Numbered from the stretch's first letter, positions 1-31,924 are shown. The stretch is 64,000 bases of DNA from Hydra vulgaris (GCF_038396675.1 NC_088921.1:65232001-65296000), one strand, 5' to 3'. Notes: generated from the sequence alone by a model not told the origin. Numbers and translations are program-made.

Positions 1-72
1 ATGACTCCAATATATTGATTTATATCTTCTGTTGTAAAAAAGTATTAGATATATTTTTAAAATACACTTTAG

Positions 73-20849
<20,777 letters not shown>

Positions 20850-21115
20850 CATTTTAAACTACTCGTTTGTAAATAATGTGAATTATTAGTTATTTATATT
20901 TATAATATTTATACTTATTGTGAAGTTCTAATTTCGCTTAATTATTTATTAAACGATTATATAATTGTATATTTGCTAATTCAGTTTATCTTTAAAAAAA
21001 ATTATTATTTTAAAAGGCATTTTTAGTTTAATGAAAATTTTGTGTTTTTAAAACAAAATAGTTCACTTATTAAACGAATAGAACTTGTATTTCATGTAAA
21101 CATTAGTGGATCATA
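20850..21115 (+). other. STK36 3' UTR and flank
   Basis: A+T-rich sequence between the STK36 stop and the TA that marks the pogo insertion. A candidate polyadenylation signal ATTAAA lies at 20948-20953, about 100 nt after the stop. No other gene is visible. Confidence 0.4.
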
Positions 21116-21520
21116 AAGAGTAAAAGCGGGGCAAACCGATCACCGAACAATAAAAATTAAGTAACTTTATTATTTTTTTAAACTTTTTTTTTTTAAATAA
21201 GATAAAAAATACCAACAAGCACATTATTTATTAATTTTTTTGTTAATTGTATTTGAAAATATGAAAACTAGAAGAAAAAAAAGATTGCTTTTGGCAGAAA
21301 GTCTGTTAAAACCGATCAATATAAGATACATTTAATAAATTTAACATTTTATATATGTAAATGTATATTTTTCTTATATAGCATACAGAAATATGCTTTA
21401 GATTTTTTATATAGCATACAGAAATAATAAAAGATTTAAGGTTTACATTTTTTAATACAAAAAAAAATCTGAACCCATTACAAAATTTTTTGGCAAACAT
21501 GTTTTGTTGCAGAGCATGTC

Positions 21521-23075
21521 CTAATGTAATTCTTTTTTACACTTTCTGCATTTAATAACTTTTCTTCTTTTGGCTAAAGGTGTTGTAATCAATTCTATAT
21601 TTTGAGTTACTTCTTTTTCTGCAGGGTTTGACAATGGCATTTTGAGTTTGCAGATGGTTTTATGCTTTTTAGCTTGTTTTTTAGCTAATTTGAGTTGCTT
21701 AACTTCTTCTCTTTTTTGAGATAATCTGCAACACCGTGTTTTTAATACATTGGCCAGCAATTTTTGGAATATTAGGTTGCCTCAATTCTTTTACATGAGA
21801 CAGATTTTTTTCTTTAAAAAAACTCTTGAGCTCATTTTCCATTTCGATTTTCATTCTCTCATGTAGTGCTCTGTACTTGTCGAATCTCGAAGCTGCTGTT
21901 GCTGGTTCAGAAGATAATGCTAAAGACTTTATTGTTCGCCATGTGAGATGAGTGGGCTGGTAGACAAATCAAAATTATATTGTTTTCCCGACATAGCAAT
22001 ACAGCTGCTAAACTGACGTGAGACGTATGTCCATCAAGATGTAAAATATGAGTACCACTAATAGCTTGACATTCTGGTATATACACTTCCTTCAACAATT
22101 CAATAAATGTGTCATCCTCCATCCAAGCAGATTTAGAAATTGAATATTTGGTGCCAGTCGAACGACCTAAAGCCCACTCAGCTCTAAAGTTTCGTTTTGC
22201 TTTGTATACCACGAATGGTGGTGTAAAGCATCCATCAGCATTACAGCAATCGCTCACTGTATAATGAATTTTTCCATTGTTACCAGTGAGTTTTAAATTT
22301 TATTTTTTTAATTTTTAGGTGCCCCAAGAAGTCCTAATGGTCTTGTCACAGCACCGTGAAAGTGCATTTAACCAGAAAGTTTACGCCTTCTTCCATACCG
22401 TGACGCGAAAATATGTCCAGAGCTCGTTTCGGACCTGGATCTCCTGCTTTAACCACTGCAACACAGCCGCACAGTTTCAAAACACGCTTTGCACCTTTTC
22501 GACATACTACAGTTGCTTTGCCTTGATCACCACAAAAACCCGTTTCATCGTAATTTCAAATGTGACAACCAGAAGTTATCCCAGACAATTGATATTGTTT
22601 AGTGACAACTTCAAAATAATTATCAATTATTTCTTGCGTACAAGAAGCGGCTCTGGCAGATGCTAAAGTGTGAGATTTTCTTGTGGAAATTTCTTTAGAC
22701 CATCGGTTTATAAATACATAAAACCAGTCTTTGCCAGGCCTGCCGTTTATAGGCCTGAAAAAAATAAATTGATTGATTTGTACGAAGAAGGTAACCGCAT
22801 ACAAAGTCTATGACATCATTTCGTGTAAAACCATAACCCCAATTACATAGGAACTTAAACGCATGCACCATAATTGACTCTGTTTGCTGTGAGAGTACGG
22901 TTGTTGATCCTGATCCCTTGAAGCTAACATTGTTGTTGTTCTTGCGACCTATTAGAGTTGGCAATGGAATGCCATACTTGAATGCAGCTTTTCTGATTGA
23001 AGTATTTTTTTCTTTTATATCATTTAACGCAGCTTCTATATCTTTTTCATTGTATGACTTTTTACTTGTTGTCAT
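21521..23075 (-). pseudogene. Pogo transposase (HTH-psq, CENP-B-like, DDE), degenerate
   Basis: It starts at ATG 23075. MTTSKKSYNEKDIEAALNDI and IRKAAFKYGIPLPTL form a Pipsqueak-type helix-turn-helix (residues about 1-50). A frameshift at about 22780 precedes RPINGRPGKDWFYVFINRW, the CENP-B-like DNA-binding part. NYDETGFCGDQGKATVVCRK holds the first catalytic Asp, just after an in-frame TGA. The coding frame is then interrupted by a SINE (22297-22472) and resumes with CCNADGCFTPPFVVYK and HILHLDGHTSHVSLA (second Asp), then ICLPAHSSH. A lysine-rich C-terminus ends CRKCKKELH at 21521. The usual third acidic residue region is damaged. Confidence 0.85.
22297..22472 (-). mobile_element. tRNA-derived SINE (family S, copy 1) inside the pogo transposase
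   Basis: It is flanked by AGTTTTAA (22289-22296) and AGTTTCAA (22473-22480), an 8-bp duplication with one change. Read on the minus strand it opens gtgcggctgtgttgcagtgg (A-box-like), then aggtccgaaacgag (B-box-like), a body ending ggacttcttggggcacct, and an A-rich tail. The body matches 44600-44715 and 58453-58600. Removing it in thought leaves the host reading frame continuous (LKL then TGNN). Confidence 0.82.
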
Positions 23076-23939
23076 CTTGAAAGTGAATAATTAATAAATA
23101 TCATTGAGTCATTTTTGTAAAATAACTTTATATAGGAAGAACCCGAAACTAACACATGAGAAAATCCAATAATTTAATTCACCTAGGTACCTAATTTAAA
23201 AATATACATACTACTTAATAAAGGAATTTAAAGTAAATATGTGAATGATCGGTTTTACCAGAAAAAATTTAATTTTACTTTTTCTTACTTTTTTTGTCTA
23301 ATTTTTAAATATAAAACGAAAAAAAGTTATGTAATCGGTATTAAAATTAAATTTTCTACAAGATAGAGGTAAAATTATTTTTAAACGAATTATGGTTCCC
23401 AAATTATTACGATAGCAAATAAAAGAAAAAAGCAAATTTTTACGACTCTCTTTTAAACTTAAAATAAAATGACTGAAAAATGATTTTATTTTGACACATT
23501 TGAATAGAGGAGATGATTCTCTTTTTTCTGGTGTTTTTATTTTTTAAATATTCCTATCAGTTCCGGTTTTATTTCAATTTTTCGATCAGTGATCGAAAAA
23601 ATAGTATGATCGGTTTGACCCGCTTTTACTCTATATTATATCTTATATATTATGTAACATAATATATATTGAAACATGTTTTATAAAAATTCTATTGCAA
23701 ATCTATTATTTTCTATAAAAATTTTTACAAAAAGTAAATTTTTTATATAGAAATTATATAGAAATAAAATTTTTATATAGAAACTATATATATAAAAAAA
23801 ACAACACTTTATAGCAATTATATATATATATATATGTTTTATGGAATTTAAAATAGTTTCTATTGAAATATTTACTAGATGACAATTCGTCAGTTACAGA
23901 ATAAAAAATTATTTTTAAGGAGCATTTGAAAAACGCAAT

Positions 23940-24033
23940 TACTCAGTTTTTAATATTTTATGCGTAACAAACAACTTACTAACTTCGCTATGAAATAAAA
24001 GTGAACACATTGTTTTTAGGGATCAAAGCATTG
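23940..24033. repeat. Dispersed repeat R1, left half of split copy
   Basis: It matches 20220-20312 (actcagtttttaatatttta, gggatcaaagcattg) and stops exactly where the element at 24034 begins. Confidence 0.85.
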
Positions 24034-26566
24034 CACAGTGGGCCAGAGATGAGCAAAACCTTTCAAAACTAACTTTTATATTGGAGTAATTCCTTATTGT
24101 AGGTATGATCTAGAGACCCCCAGCACTCTAAAACTGATATAATTTTTTCCCTGCTATAATTTTTGAGCTCAGTATATCAATTTTACCACAAAAAAGGCAA
24201 TATTTGATTTTTCAAATATTGTTTAAAATGTAAAAAATCGTATAAAAATGAAAAGACAATTTTACAACGTTTTAATTTTTCAAAAGTTTATATTAGTCCA
24301 TTGACATCATATATTGAAATAAGAAGAAATATGAAAATTTATTTTTTATGCTTGCTTTTTTTCAAAGTGTTTTTTAATAAAACCCCTTAAAATGCGCAAC
24401 ATTTTTTCTAACATTTACCTTTACACAACCCGAAAAACACTAGGCTGCACATGTGATCTGCTTTAAATTACACTCTTATATATGGATAAAAATTTACAAC
24501 TAAATTTTCTGAGCGCAGTAGGTGCTACGCTTGAATTTTAGAGCTTATTTGTTTCCAGCTTCCAATCATCGCAATTTTTTGCAAAGCACCATTATTTAAC
24601 ATAAGTATAAACATATAAATGATTGGAGTTAGCTCCATGCCTGGAAGTTATCGTTTATCTCTTGATCACTTCTAAAGACCAAATATGTCCAGATTTGAAT
24701 TCCTAGGCAGCAGTTACCTACAAAGGTATACAACAAAGCTCCAAAAGTTTCTGGATTACGAAGGGATTAAAAAAAATTTATATATTAAATATCTAAAAAC
24801 AAAAACACCTGTTAGCGAAAAAACATATAAAAATTTCAAATATCTAATTGAAAAAATACGTAAAAACCTAAAAAGAAATTACTACTCAGAACTAATTTAA
24901 AAATGTAAAAACGACTTGAAACGCACATTGCAAATTATGAAAAAAATAACTGGAAAACAAAAATCATGCTTAGGTTTTCTGTCGCTGATGATTAAAGTTG
25001 ATAGCATAAGTTTATATGATCTAAGAGCCATATCCTATAAATTTAATAAATTCAATCCTCAGACTCCTACTTTTCTTGATATATAAAAGTAATTTGAATA
25101 AAGCTTCGAATTTTATAAATATCATGTAAACAGATGATACCAATCTATTCCTCTCAAGCAGTAATATACTGGTTTAAATGTAATAAGCTAGCTTTAAATA
25201 CTGATAAAATCAAATGGACTTTATTCCATTTGTATGCAAAAAAGCAATTTTTACAAACAAACTTGCCGCAACTTTTTATAGACGAAATTGAAATAAAAAA
25301 TGTTTCTGTTACAAAATTCTTAGGCGTTTATCTCAATGAAAACATCTCCCGGAATCAATACATTAATTATTTATCTACTAAAATTTCAAAAAACATTAAG
25401 ATTCTATATAAAGCTCGTAACTACCTTAATAAAAATTGCTAAAGCCAACTTTTTTACTCTTTTATCCTCAGTTATATAAATTATGCTAACACTGCTTGGG
25501 GGAGTACTGTAAAAAGTAAGTTAAAACTTCTTAATTGTCGTCAAAACATGCGACCCGCATAATTAACTACGCTGATTGTTTTACACATACAAAATCTATT
25601 TTTACTGAAATAAGATTTATTTATTTGAAATTTGAAATTTATTTATCTGAAATTTATTTGAACTTAATGTATTTAAAGTTTTATGTTTTGTATATCATGG
25701 AGAAATAATTTATCCCCTTTTAATAATACTTTCAAACTCAAACGTAACAACAAATACGATATGAGAAACATAAACTTTTTAATCAGCCGTTTTGTCAAAC
25801 AAAATTTAATCAATTTTGTATTGCTTATCGTGGACCCTACGTGGAATAATATCGTTCTGCAGAATTTCGATTTCCTTTTATCTTTTTAAGCTCAATCTGA
25901 AAAAATGTGTTTTTTCAATTGATAATATACTCAGATACTTCTAATATTCTAAAATTTGTTATTCAACTTGGATTTTATTACTTTTTTGTTTTAATTTTTA
26001 TTTTATTTTTTAGTATGTTATACTTGTCTTTATTTTGCTTACTTGTATTTTATAAGGTTCCGACGACAAGATCTTCTTTTAGATCCTAGCTTCTGTTTAA
26101 TTGTTTGCAGTTTATGTATGTGCGCATTTATATATTTGTAAGTATATATATGCTTATATTTATATATGTATATATGTGAGTATTTTTCTTATTTTAATTG
26201 TGCTGATATTGGAATTTTTTAATTGTAACTCCATATATACGGCATATATAAATGTACTGTGACAAATTAATATAAGCGAAATTAAAAAACAAACAAACAA
26301 AACAAACAAACAAAAAAAAAACATAACAGCTGTTACCTATTTAGATATACAACATGCCCCATCTAATTTAAAAACCATTAAGAAAACCCATGACCACCTT
26401 TGACAATCCCTAAAACAACCACATATGTGGTCATGACCACTCCAAAATTAAAATGGAGCCCAAAAATGAAATCCTTGGCTCCAAAAATCTCTATAAACAT
26501 GTATCTTATGTCTATATTTAACCCATAAATAGTTTTGCTGTTTTTAGACAATTCTCGCCCAATGTG
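24034..26566. mobile_element. DNA transposon with CACAGTG termini and 5-bp target duplication (Transib-like)
   Basis: The left end is CACAGTGGGCCAGAGATGAG. The right end, reverse-complemented, is CACATTGGGCGAGAATTGTC. Flanks are CATTG (24029-24033) and CCTTG (26567-26571). The uninterrupted R1 repeat has a single CATTG at 20308-20312 followed by the same tattgatc, so the insertion point and 5-bp duplication are visible directly. Transib elements have CACWATG-like ends and 5-bp duplications. No transposase remains. The 2.5-kb interior is occupied mainly by a LINE. Class assignment is inference. Confidence 0.75.
24685..26325 (+). pseudogene. CR1/jockey-like LINE, internally deleted, with AAAC tail
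   Basis: Plus-strand segments of one reverse transcriptase in several frames. The pre-RT region (NLYIKYLKTKTPVSEKTYKN) is followed by a jump that skips most of the palm and lands on TDDTNLFLSSS, a decayed FADDTNLF active site. Then come KCNKLALNTDKIKWTLFH, SVTKFLGVYLNENI, ILYKARNYLNKNC and SYINYANTAWGS, and the C-terminal thumb region (NNLSPFNNTFKLKRNN). The 3' end runs into (AAAC)n/A at 26287-26325. The same family recurs at 60250-62600. It is nested in the CACAGTG-ended element. Confidence 0.78.
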
Positions 26567-26720
26567 CCTTGTATTGATCCCCTAAAATCAAGGCTATGAA
26601 AGTAATAATCGAGTAAAGAGAAATTTAAACTTCAGCTAATGTTTCAAAGCTAATTAGTTTAAAGTTGGTTTTAAAATACGCGCTGTTATTAAACTTTAAG
26701 ATTTGAGAATTAGAAACTGC
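26567..26720. repeat. Dispersed repeat R1, right half of split copy
   Basis: It resumes at ttgtattgatcccctaaaat and follows 20308-20460 of the uninterrupted copy to about 26710. Confidence 0.85.
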
Positions 26721-27339
26721 AAGTATAAAATCTAAGAAAGAAAGAATTGAAAATAGATTCAATGACAGGAGATATTAAAAAGCTTGAGAATTCATTCGAA
26801 TGACAACTTGTATCAGTTTATGCTGCTCAACTTCTTGATAATAATTTTTCTTTTCATTGAAATAGAACAAAACAAGATCATCAACTATAGAAACAGAGTT
26901 TAAACGCGAACGGGCACAGACGTCTGTTCAACGTCTTATAGACGTCACAAGACGTACGCCGCACAGTGAAGTATTTGATAAAAAACGTCGGTTAAAATTA
27001 CTTCATTAAAGTTACCGCAACAACAAGTTTCTTTAAAGATTGCAAAAGATTTTTTTTTAATAAAATGATATAAATATAAAAAGTATATTTGAAAATGTAA
27101 AAAATTTATTTCATTAAAGTGAAATACTTCAATAAGCGTGGTGAAATACAATAAAAGGTCTTTTGAATACGAAGATTGATGAGTCGTATTGTGAGCGTAT
27201 TTTTGTCTACGAAATGATTGTATGAAAATTGGGTTTTTAAAGTATATAATTTACAATGAATATAAGTGAAGTGTGGAAATTTAAAGTGATGGTTATTATA
27301 AAATAAAGTATGTGAAATGGAAGAAACATATGGTAACAT
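26721..27339. other. Unrecognised sequence with clustered GACGT motifs
   Basis: ACGTC/GACGT occurs four times within 26919-26958, followed by gtacgccgcacagtga, a phrase that recurs in reverse complement at about 49514-49530. The rest is A+T-rich with no gene recognised. Confidence 0.5.
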
Positions 27340-27890
27340 GTTTATCAAAAGCAAATGCAATAAGGGAGATAATAAAAAACACCTATGCCTATTTAGGTCA
27401 TCATCTCGTCATGCAATTATACACAACTTTTGTTCGACCGCTGATTGAATTTGCAGCACTAGTTTAGTCACCAAACTACAAAGGTGACATTGACATATTA
27501 TAAAAAGTGCAGCACAGAATGGCAAGGATAACAAAGAACATAAGAAGTCTGCAGTACCAATACCGTTTACAGATAGTAAATTTAACAACATTGTCAGAAA
27601 GAAGACAAAGAGGAGATCTTATTCAAGTATTTAAAATTTTCAACAAAGTCGAAAAAGTAGAACTTTTAAACAAACTAACTTTCTAAAAATCACACAGAGC
27701 CCACAATAAGAAATACAGTAGAGAAAAAACAAAGTTTATACCAAGACACGAATTCCTTACTTACAGAACTGCAAATTTATGACACGCATTGCCATTGAAA
27801 GTCGTCAATTCAACAAACGTAAACAATTTCAAAAACAAATTATACCTATATTTATCATCAAAAATTATCAAAAACTATTTCTGTTTAAAT
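27340..27890 (+). pseudogene. CR1/L2-like LINE, C-terminal RT fragment
   Basis: Plus-strand reading gives KANAIREIIKNTYAYLGHHL, LYTTFVRPLIEFAALV, NYKGDIDIL, QHRMARITKNIRSLQYQYRL, NLTTLSERRQRGDLIQVFKI and a C-terminal FKNKL. This is the textbook 'LY..LVRP.LEYA...W.P..K.DI..LE.VQ' thumb region of CR1/L2-type LINEs. Several codons are stops (L...VW changed to a stop after FAALV, and after IDIL), so it is dead. It is a different family from the LINE at 24685. Confidence 0.82.
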
Positions 27891-28889
27891 TTTTCGAATT
27901 GAGTTGTCGTATATTATCAAAAGCTGTCAAAATAAATTTTTAACTCACTTGTTAATGCAGCTACAGCTTTACTACTATTACTTATGTAAAACTATTGCTA
28001 CCATTACTTATGTAAAATCACATTTATATTCTAATACTATGTTCATGTTTAAAAGTCACTTTGTTATATTTCACCACGTTTCTCCAGGCTGATTTTTTCA
28101 ACATTCTATGGCTTGATCTATGTTTTTGATACACTTAAATAAACAGCTGCCTAAGGTTGTGCCAAAAAGTGGACACTCGGATGTCTCAAAAATTGTTGTT
28201 ATTAAAAGTGAGCATGATTTGTGTTTACTATTCTAAATTGCCTAATTTTTCAAAAACGACCCTCTCCCCTAACAATTTACACGCTACAGGTCAGTAATAA
28301 TAATGTTTAGTAATTACCTGAAGAGTATCTTGAAGTTTATCCTCGTTATGTGTTCTTCAAATAAAGTCTGTGATCAGCTTTATGCAACGTTCTGCCCGAT
28401 CATTTACCACTGCAAGCTGATTTGCACAAGCAGAGAACTTGACAAATGACTTAGGGGCTTTCTCACTTTCGCAAGCCGCTATACCTTTCTCCGAGAGTTA
28501 GAGAAAATAACTTTACTCAGCGATAAAATTATCAAGAAATGACGTTGGAACAATGACTGGCTGGATTCCAGGTTTCTCAAGCACCATATATTATTTTTCT
28601 GGAACGGAAAAATACATACCTAAGTCTTAAGTTTTTAATTCTTTTAAGGCAAATAAATAAATTTAATATTGCAAAACTGCATTTAAGGAAGTCATTAAGC
28701 CTTAAGTTTTAAATTCTCTTGAGACAACAATAGTTCTTAAAAACATGCCGCAACGTTAATAAGTTTAATTTACAACATTTTAAATGAACCTTATTCTGTA
28801 TCATTTTAATGTTGCAAAGTATATATCTAAACGTATAGACAATAACAGCGCTTATATTACAAGCTTCAGTTTTGAATTAAACCACGACA
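27891..28889. other. No recognised feature
   Basis: A+T-rich intergenic sequence with short unrelated ORFs only. Confidence 0.35.
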
Positions 28890-30545
28890 ATGGCCCCCAT
28901 ACTAAAGAAGATTGGTCGACCTAATAAAAGTTTTGGAAATAATGTATCTATTGATGCAAAAGAGTCAGTACTTAGATCAGGAAAAAAACGTTTACTACAT
29001 TCGATACATATTCCAGCTGTTGCTATAAACAAAAATATTTCGGATCAAAAAAGCAGATGTTCTTTTCGTTTAAATCATTGGATTGTTGATTTTTCCTTAG
29101 AACTTTTAAAAGAGGAAGGCTACCATTGAATAGATCTATATTTCAAAAAAATCTATTTTAGAGAGAAAAAGATTCTAGAAAAGAAACTAGACTAATTGCA
29201 AATCATCTAGTTAGTGATATCATTGAAAACTTTTAGTTACCTGCTTATATTCCAACGAAGTCTAACAGGAAGGACTGTTAGACTTCGCTATCTAATTTTA
29301 CGTTAGGTAAAAGAATATGAGACACTGAAAAAAATTCATGAAAGCAAAAGACAAGAAAATAAAGTAAAACAAAAAACTACACCTTTTACATTGAAACTGG
29401 ACAGTGTGTTTGATATATCCCATACAGACACTTATACATTGCCGAAACACTCTGGTAACGACGAATGGATTATTGACTGGGATTTCCTAAAAAGCCAACG
29501 AAAGTGTCCTCAAGTGGGGATAATGGCTTGAGTAAACAAAGTACTTACTTAAAAAGAGCGAAAACGTTAGATCAAACTACAGTATCATGAAAGAATGCAA
29601 AAAAAAGTAATTGTTTCATATTAAAAAACAGCTACTCAAAAATCTTGAATTTTGCTCAACCATTACTGATGATAATTTTCTTCAGATGTTACGGAAGAAG
29701 ATAAAAGAGATGACAACTTTTCAGTGAAAGTGAAAAAAACCATCATTCCAAATCTTCGATAACGTTGAAAATTTCAAAAAAAAAACTGTTAAAAGAAACG
29801 TGTACAGTAGATGATGGATCCGGTATATTCATAATTATTTTGGGAAAGACTTTGCAATAGGTGGAGCAGCTTTAAATGATATTACACTTTCGCTATAAGT
29901 TAACAGAAGTGAAAAAGCTAAATTAATTAAAAAAACTTGGATTCCACCTGAATTTTCGGAAATTCATTGGGATAGAAAACTTTCAAGCAAGCTACTGGAA
30001 AAAAGAAGATCGACTTGCTGTATATGCAGTGCCATCTCCTAAATTGTTAGGCACTCTTTAAATTGCCGAAGGATCTGGTCAAACGCAATGTTGTTCAGTG
30101 GTGAACTTAGATAAATAGAAATAAAAGCATTTGTTGTTGCACTTGTCTATGATATATCATCTGCAAACAGTAGAGCTTCAATTCTAATTGAGAAGCAAAT
30201 TGGTCGTCGTGGAGCTATTGGTATGCAGAATCTGATCATCGTGCAAGCTGGATGTCAAAAGCCATTTATTATACAAAAATATTCCTACTATCTCGCACTT
30301 TTGAAATGTTGAGAGGATGGTCGAGTACATTTGCCTTTTTTACGGAAAGTACTTTTTTCAATCTACTATTACTGCTGTTGCTCCAGGTACCGATCTGCAT
30401 TTCTTTTACTTAATGAGGAAATTTAATTCAATCGACCTTGAAAGTGCATAAGAAACCATCAAGTCTTTTGAACAACACCTATGATACTTTTCTGAGGAGC
30501 TAGTGTCAGAAACTTACCAAGACCAAGTACTGTATCATATATGAT
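28890..30545 (+). pseudogene. Transposon-type protein (SSNSG/IGR family), heavily decayed
   Basis: ATG 28890 opens MAPILKKIGRPNKSF and is open for 79 codons; the rest is scattered over three frames. Recognisable blocks in order: LDSVFDISHTDTYTLPKHSG with DEWIIDWDFLKSQRKCPQVG; KEDRLAVYAVPSPKLLGTL; AEGSGQTQCCSVVNL; a decayed FDTTSSNxG-type block; ILIEKQIGRRGAIG (normally ...LLWLACRHH); and IKSFEQHL with YFSEELVS. These blocks match, from memory, a multicopy family in Hydra, insects and nematodes, in which the ...DTTASNTG...LACRHH region looks like an RNase H-type core. I cannot name its superfamily. It has many stops and frameshifts and no intact domain. Confidence 0.6.
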
Positions 30546-31098
30546 ACAGCTTATAAATGGCGTATCTTTGGTTGAACGCGCAACGATTTTTGACGGGAAA
30601 TAAGCTTATCTTAAGCGTACGATATCTAGTTGGATGTGACCACAGCATTTGGAATTTTTTTGCAACTTTAGCTTTTGATTTTGTTGCTTATGTTATCAAA
30701 ATGGCGTCCGGAAGCAAACCTACTAATTATTATAAGTACATCATTTTGTTGAGAGAAATTCCTTTAAATTATACAAAATTACCAAAATTATCCAAGTTTT
30801 TTATATATATTGGTAGTCCCCTTCTGTACTTGTTTTTTTGTTTTTTTTTTAAATTTCATTTCTTAACAACTCTTTTTCTAAATGTATCAGAAATGATACA
30901 TCATGCATCTGAGAAAAAAAATTTGAAATTTTATACTTTATGTTTCATTTTTATTTCTTTTGTTATAAAAACTTTTTATTATTTCTTCTCATCTTTAGCA
31001 TGGTGCAGCCTATATGATATATTGATATATTGTGAATATCAGTCAGCCTATATGATATGCCCATTACTAATTATTACATAGGACATATACAGCCTACC
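30546..31098. other. Unassigned sequence with a chance-like 174-codon ORF
   Basis: A plus-strand ORF at 30557-31081 is rich in F/I/L/Y and shows no recognised domain. Given the base composition I treat it as non-coding. The palindrome GTATCATATATGATAC occurs at about 30534 and again at about 31735, bracketing this region. Confidence 0.3.
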
Positions 31099-31172
31099 CA
31101 GCCGGCATTTGGTCCCGAAAGGACGTTTTTTGAACGTTCAAAAGATGTCTTTTTAGGACCAAATGCTGGCTG
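31099..31172. repeat. 74-bp hairpin
   Basis: CAGCCGGCATTTGGTCC pairs with ggaccaaatgctggctg (one mismatch). The pairing continues inward through aaggacgttttttgaacg/ttcaaaagatgtcttttt with few mismatches. It resembles hairpin-tipped repeats widespread in marine invertebrates. Confidence 0.85.
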
Positions 31173-31179
31173 AATGGTA

Positions 31180-31270
31180 TGGGTATATTGATATGTCCAT
31201 TGGTATATTGATATGTCCATGGGTATATTGATATGTCCATATACAAATGGGTATATTGATATGTCCATTA
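31180..31270. repeat. 20-bp tandem repeat, four copies
   Basis: GGTATATTGATATGTCCAT repeats four times, once separated by an extra atacaaatg. It abuts the piggyBac fragment. Confidence 0.9.
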
Positions 31271-31620
31271 TCAATGCCTGGATTCTATGGATGAAGCGTA
31301 ATCCGCCAACACCACTCGCCAAATTCAAATTGGCGGTAGCAGATTTGTACCAGGTGTCGCATAAACGGAAAACGGGTCGCCCATCATTTGCTGACGTCAC
31401 ACTACGTGTCGATCCAAAAATTCCTATTCACCATAAAGCGATTCAATCTAATCAAGTTGGACATTGGCCTATTTTCAATGAAAAGCGGGCTCGTTGCAAA
31501 TATGACAAGTGCTCCGCCTTGACATATTCATTTTGTGAGAAGAAGAACTCTGAACTGTTTCAGACCGCTATGAACCGCAACTGTTTTAAAGCATTCCATC
31601 AATTAAATTTTTATTTATAA
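31271..31620 (+). pseudogene. PiggyBac transposase, C-terminal fragment
   Basis: The frame reads NAWILWMKRNPPTPLAKFKL, HKRKTGRPSF, then VGHWPIFNEKRARCKYDKC, YSFCEKKNSELF and NCFKAFHQLNFYL. Family knowledge: piggyBac/PGBD proteins end in a cysteine-rich zinc domain with HWP...R.RC..C......C..C...LC....CF..FH. Here some of the cysteines are replaced (YDKC for YCK..; ELF for LC). The DDD catalytic domain is missing; upstream is a tandem repeat. Fragment, not functional. Confidence 0.78.
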
Positions 31621-31924
31621 TGGTGTCTTTATTGAGTGTGTATAACTTTCAAGCTAGTATTCCAAGAAAAACTCTCTGTTTAACAACAAACATTAGTTTA
31701 TCATTTCTTCATAAAGTTCCACTACTGCATGATGTATCATATATGATACAAATAAATTTTTTGCAATCCTAAAATTGCTTTTTTTTAAATATATATATTT
31801 TTTTGATGTTATGCCATAGAATACTTCCAGATTCATTAGTTTATTTCAATATAAAAAAACTATGCAAAAAGAATTATGTATAGTTTAAAAATTTTTACTT
31901 TATTATTTTATACTTTCAAAAAAT

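Larger units (their letters stand above)
21116..23633 (-). mobile_element. Pogo-type DNA transposon with TA target duplication
   Basis: The terminal inverted repeats are AAGAGTAAAAGCGGGGCAAA at the left and TAGAGTAAAAGCGGGTCAAA (reverse complement) at the right. They continue to ccgatca and pair over about 27 bp with two or three mismatches. TA flanks both sides (21114-21115, 23634-23635). Inside is one transposase on the minus strand, broken by a frameshift, stops and a SINE. Pogo elements belong to the Tc1/mariner superfamily and duplicate TA. Confidence 0.9.

Noticed and set aside
30557..31081. 174-codon plus-strand ORF
   Set aside because: Composition is F/I/L/Y/K typical of A+T-rich non-coding frames, no domain was recognised and it straddles repeat material; treated as chance.
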